Assembly (NCBI GenBank): GCA_029098085.1 | Contig: JAQXNQ010000072.1 | Span: 1 to 5,387, forward strand | DNA length: 5,387 nucleotides | Direction: 5' to 3' | Origin: Oscillospiraceae bacterium | GTDB taxonomy: Bacteria; Bacillota; Clostridia; Oscillospirales; Ruminococcaceae | Shown here: positions 5,214-5,387 of the stretch, one piece after another | Layout of the letters: each line of letters starts with the position of its first letter | Position numbering within the stretch: the stretch's first letter is position 1 | The notes under the pieces: model-generated | Told to the model about the DNA's origin: nothing | Databases searched by the model: none | What the model saw: only the letters and a program-made list of their open reading frames with translations | Made by a program: the position numbers and the translations under genes

Positions 5214-5387
5214 ATGCTGACATTTTTGCGCGGAAAGGGACGGCTTACCCCGGCCCGGATCATCCTTCTGGGATTTCTGCTGCCGATTTTGCTGGGAGCG
5301 GTGCTGCTGAGCCTGCCCATCGCCTCCCGGGAGAGAATATTCACCCCCTTTGACGAAGCCCTGTTCACGGCGGTTTCGGCCACCTGC
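5214..5387 (+). CDS. ktrB: KtrB/TrkH-family potassium uptake protein, membrane subunit (5' part only)
   Basis: An open frame of 58 codons from ATG 5214 to the window edge. A basic N-terminus (LRGKGRLTPAR) leads into the hydrophobic helix IILLGFLLPILLGAVLLSLP (residues 16-35). FTPFDEALFTAVSATC (43-58) follows, the start of the first pore loop that leads to the VTGL selectivity-filter region in Ktr/Trk channels. As recalled, B. subtilis KtrB shows the same order: TPPQV, GAVLLMLPI, DALFTAASAT. The full protein is expected to be about 440-480 residues and to work with a cytosolic KtrA/TrkA RCK subunit, probably encoded downstream. AAAGGA (5201-5206) lies 7 nt before the ATG. Divergence from kdpDE suggests it is a KdpE target. 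KtrB fits better than E. coli-type TrkH, whose N-terminus differs, but the missing filter leaves some doubt. Confidence 0.85.
   Translation, partial: MLTFLRGKGRLTPARIILLGFLLPILLGAVLLSLPIASRERIFTPFDEALFTAVSATC

Noticed and set aside
5114..5383. 89-codon minus-strand open frame opposite ktrB
   Set aside because: It crosses the ktrB promoter and coding start and has no recognisable domain; the plus-strand KtrB frame explains the sequence.

Overview
The window is a GC-rich chromosomal segment whose genes have G/C-rich third codon positions. It looks like an anaerobic Firmicute of the Clostridia, perhaps an Oscillospiraceae/Ruminococcaceae-type gut bacterium. That placement is inferred from the gene families, strong AGGAGG ribosome sites and base composition; no marker gene is present. 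No RNA gene, CRISPR array or mobile element was found.

Layout: bases 1-546 (minus) hold the first 182 codons of an NAD(P)-dependent amine/diamino-acid dehydrogenase related to 2,4-diaminopentanoate dehydrogenase. Bases 547-678 hold its promoter, which has the stretched 19-bp spacer and embedded CTCTC/GAGAG inverted repeat typical of MerR-activated promoters. Bases 679-1521 (minus) encode a BmrR-like MerR regulator with a C-terminal effector-binding domain. Just upstream of it (1546-1570) lies a near-perfect copy of the same operator. Bases 1610-2341 and 2338-4938 (minus) are kdpE and kdpD, an ATGA-overlapping two-component pair. Bases 4939-5213 are an AT-rich divergent control region. Bases 5214-5387 (plus) begin a KtrB/TrkH-type potassium channel subunit that runs off the window.

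Two regulatory modules sit side by side. In the potassium module, KdpD (cytosolic KdpD and USP domains, four membrane helices, GAF-like region, histidine kinase) passes phosphate to KdpE. The divergent target visible here is a Ktr/Trk-type uptake gene, not the classical kdpFABC pump. In the second module, a BmrR-like regulator probably controls both itself and the amine dehydrogenase through two matching operators with the same arm sequence and spacing.

Points most worth a second look are the paired MerR operators and 19-bp-spacer promoter, the wiring of KdpDE next to ktrB, a Walker B Glu-to-Gln change and a degenerate c-di-AMP motif in KdpD, and direct and inverted repeats upstream of ktrB. 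None of this amounts to a clearly new system. The MerR/dehydrogenase regulatory pair is the least familiar part.
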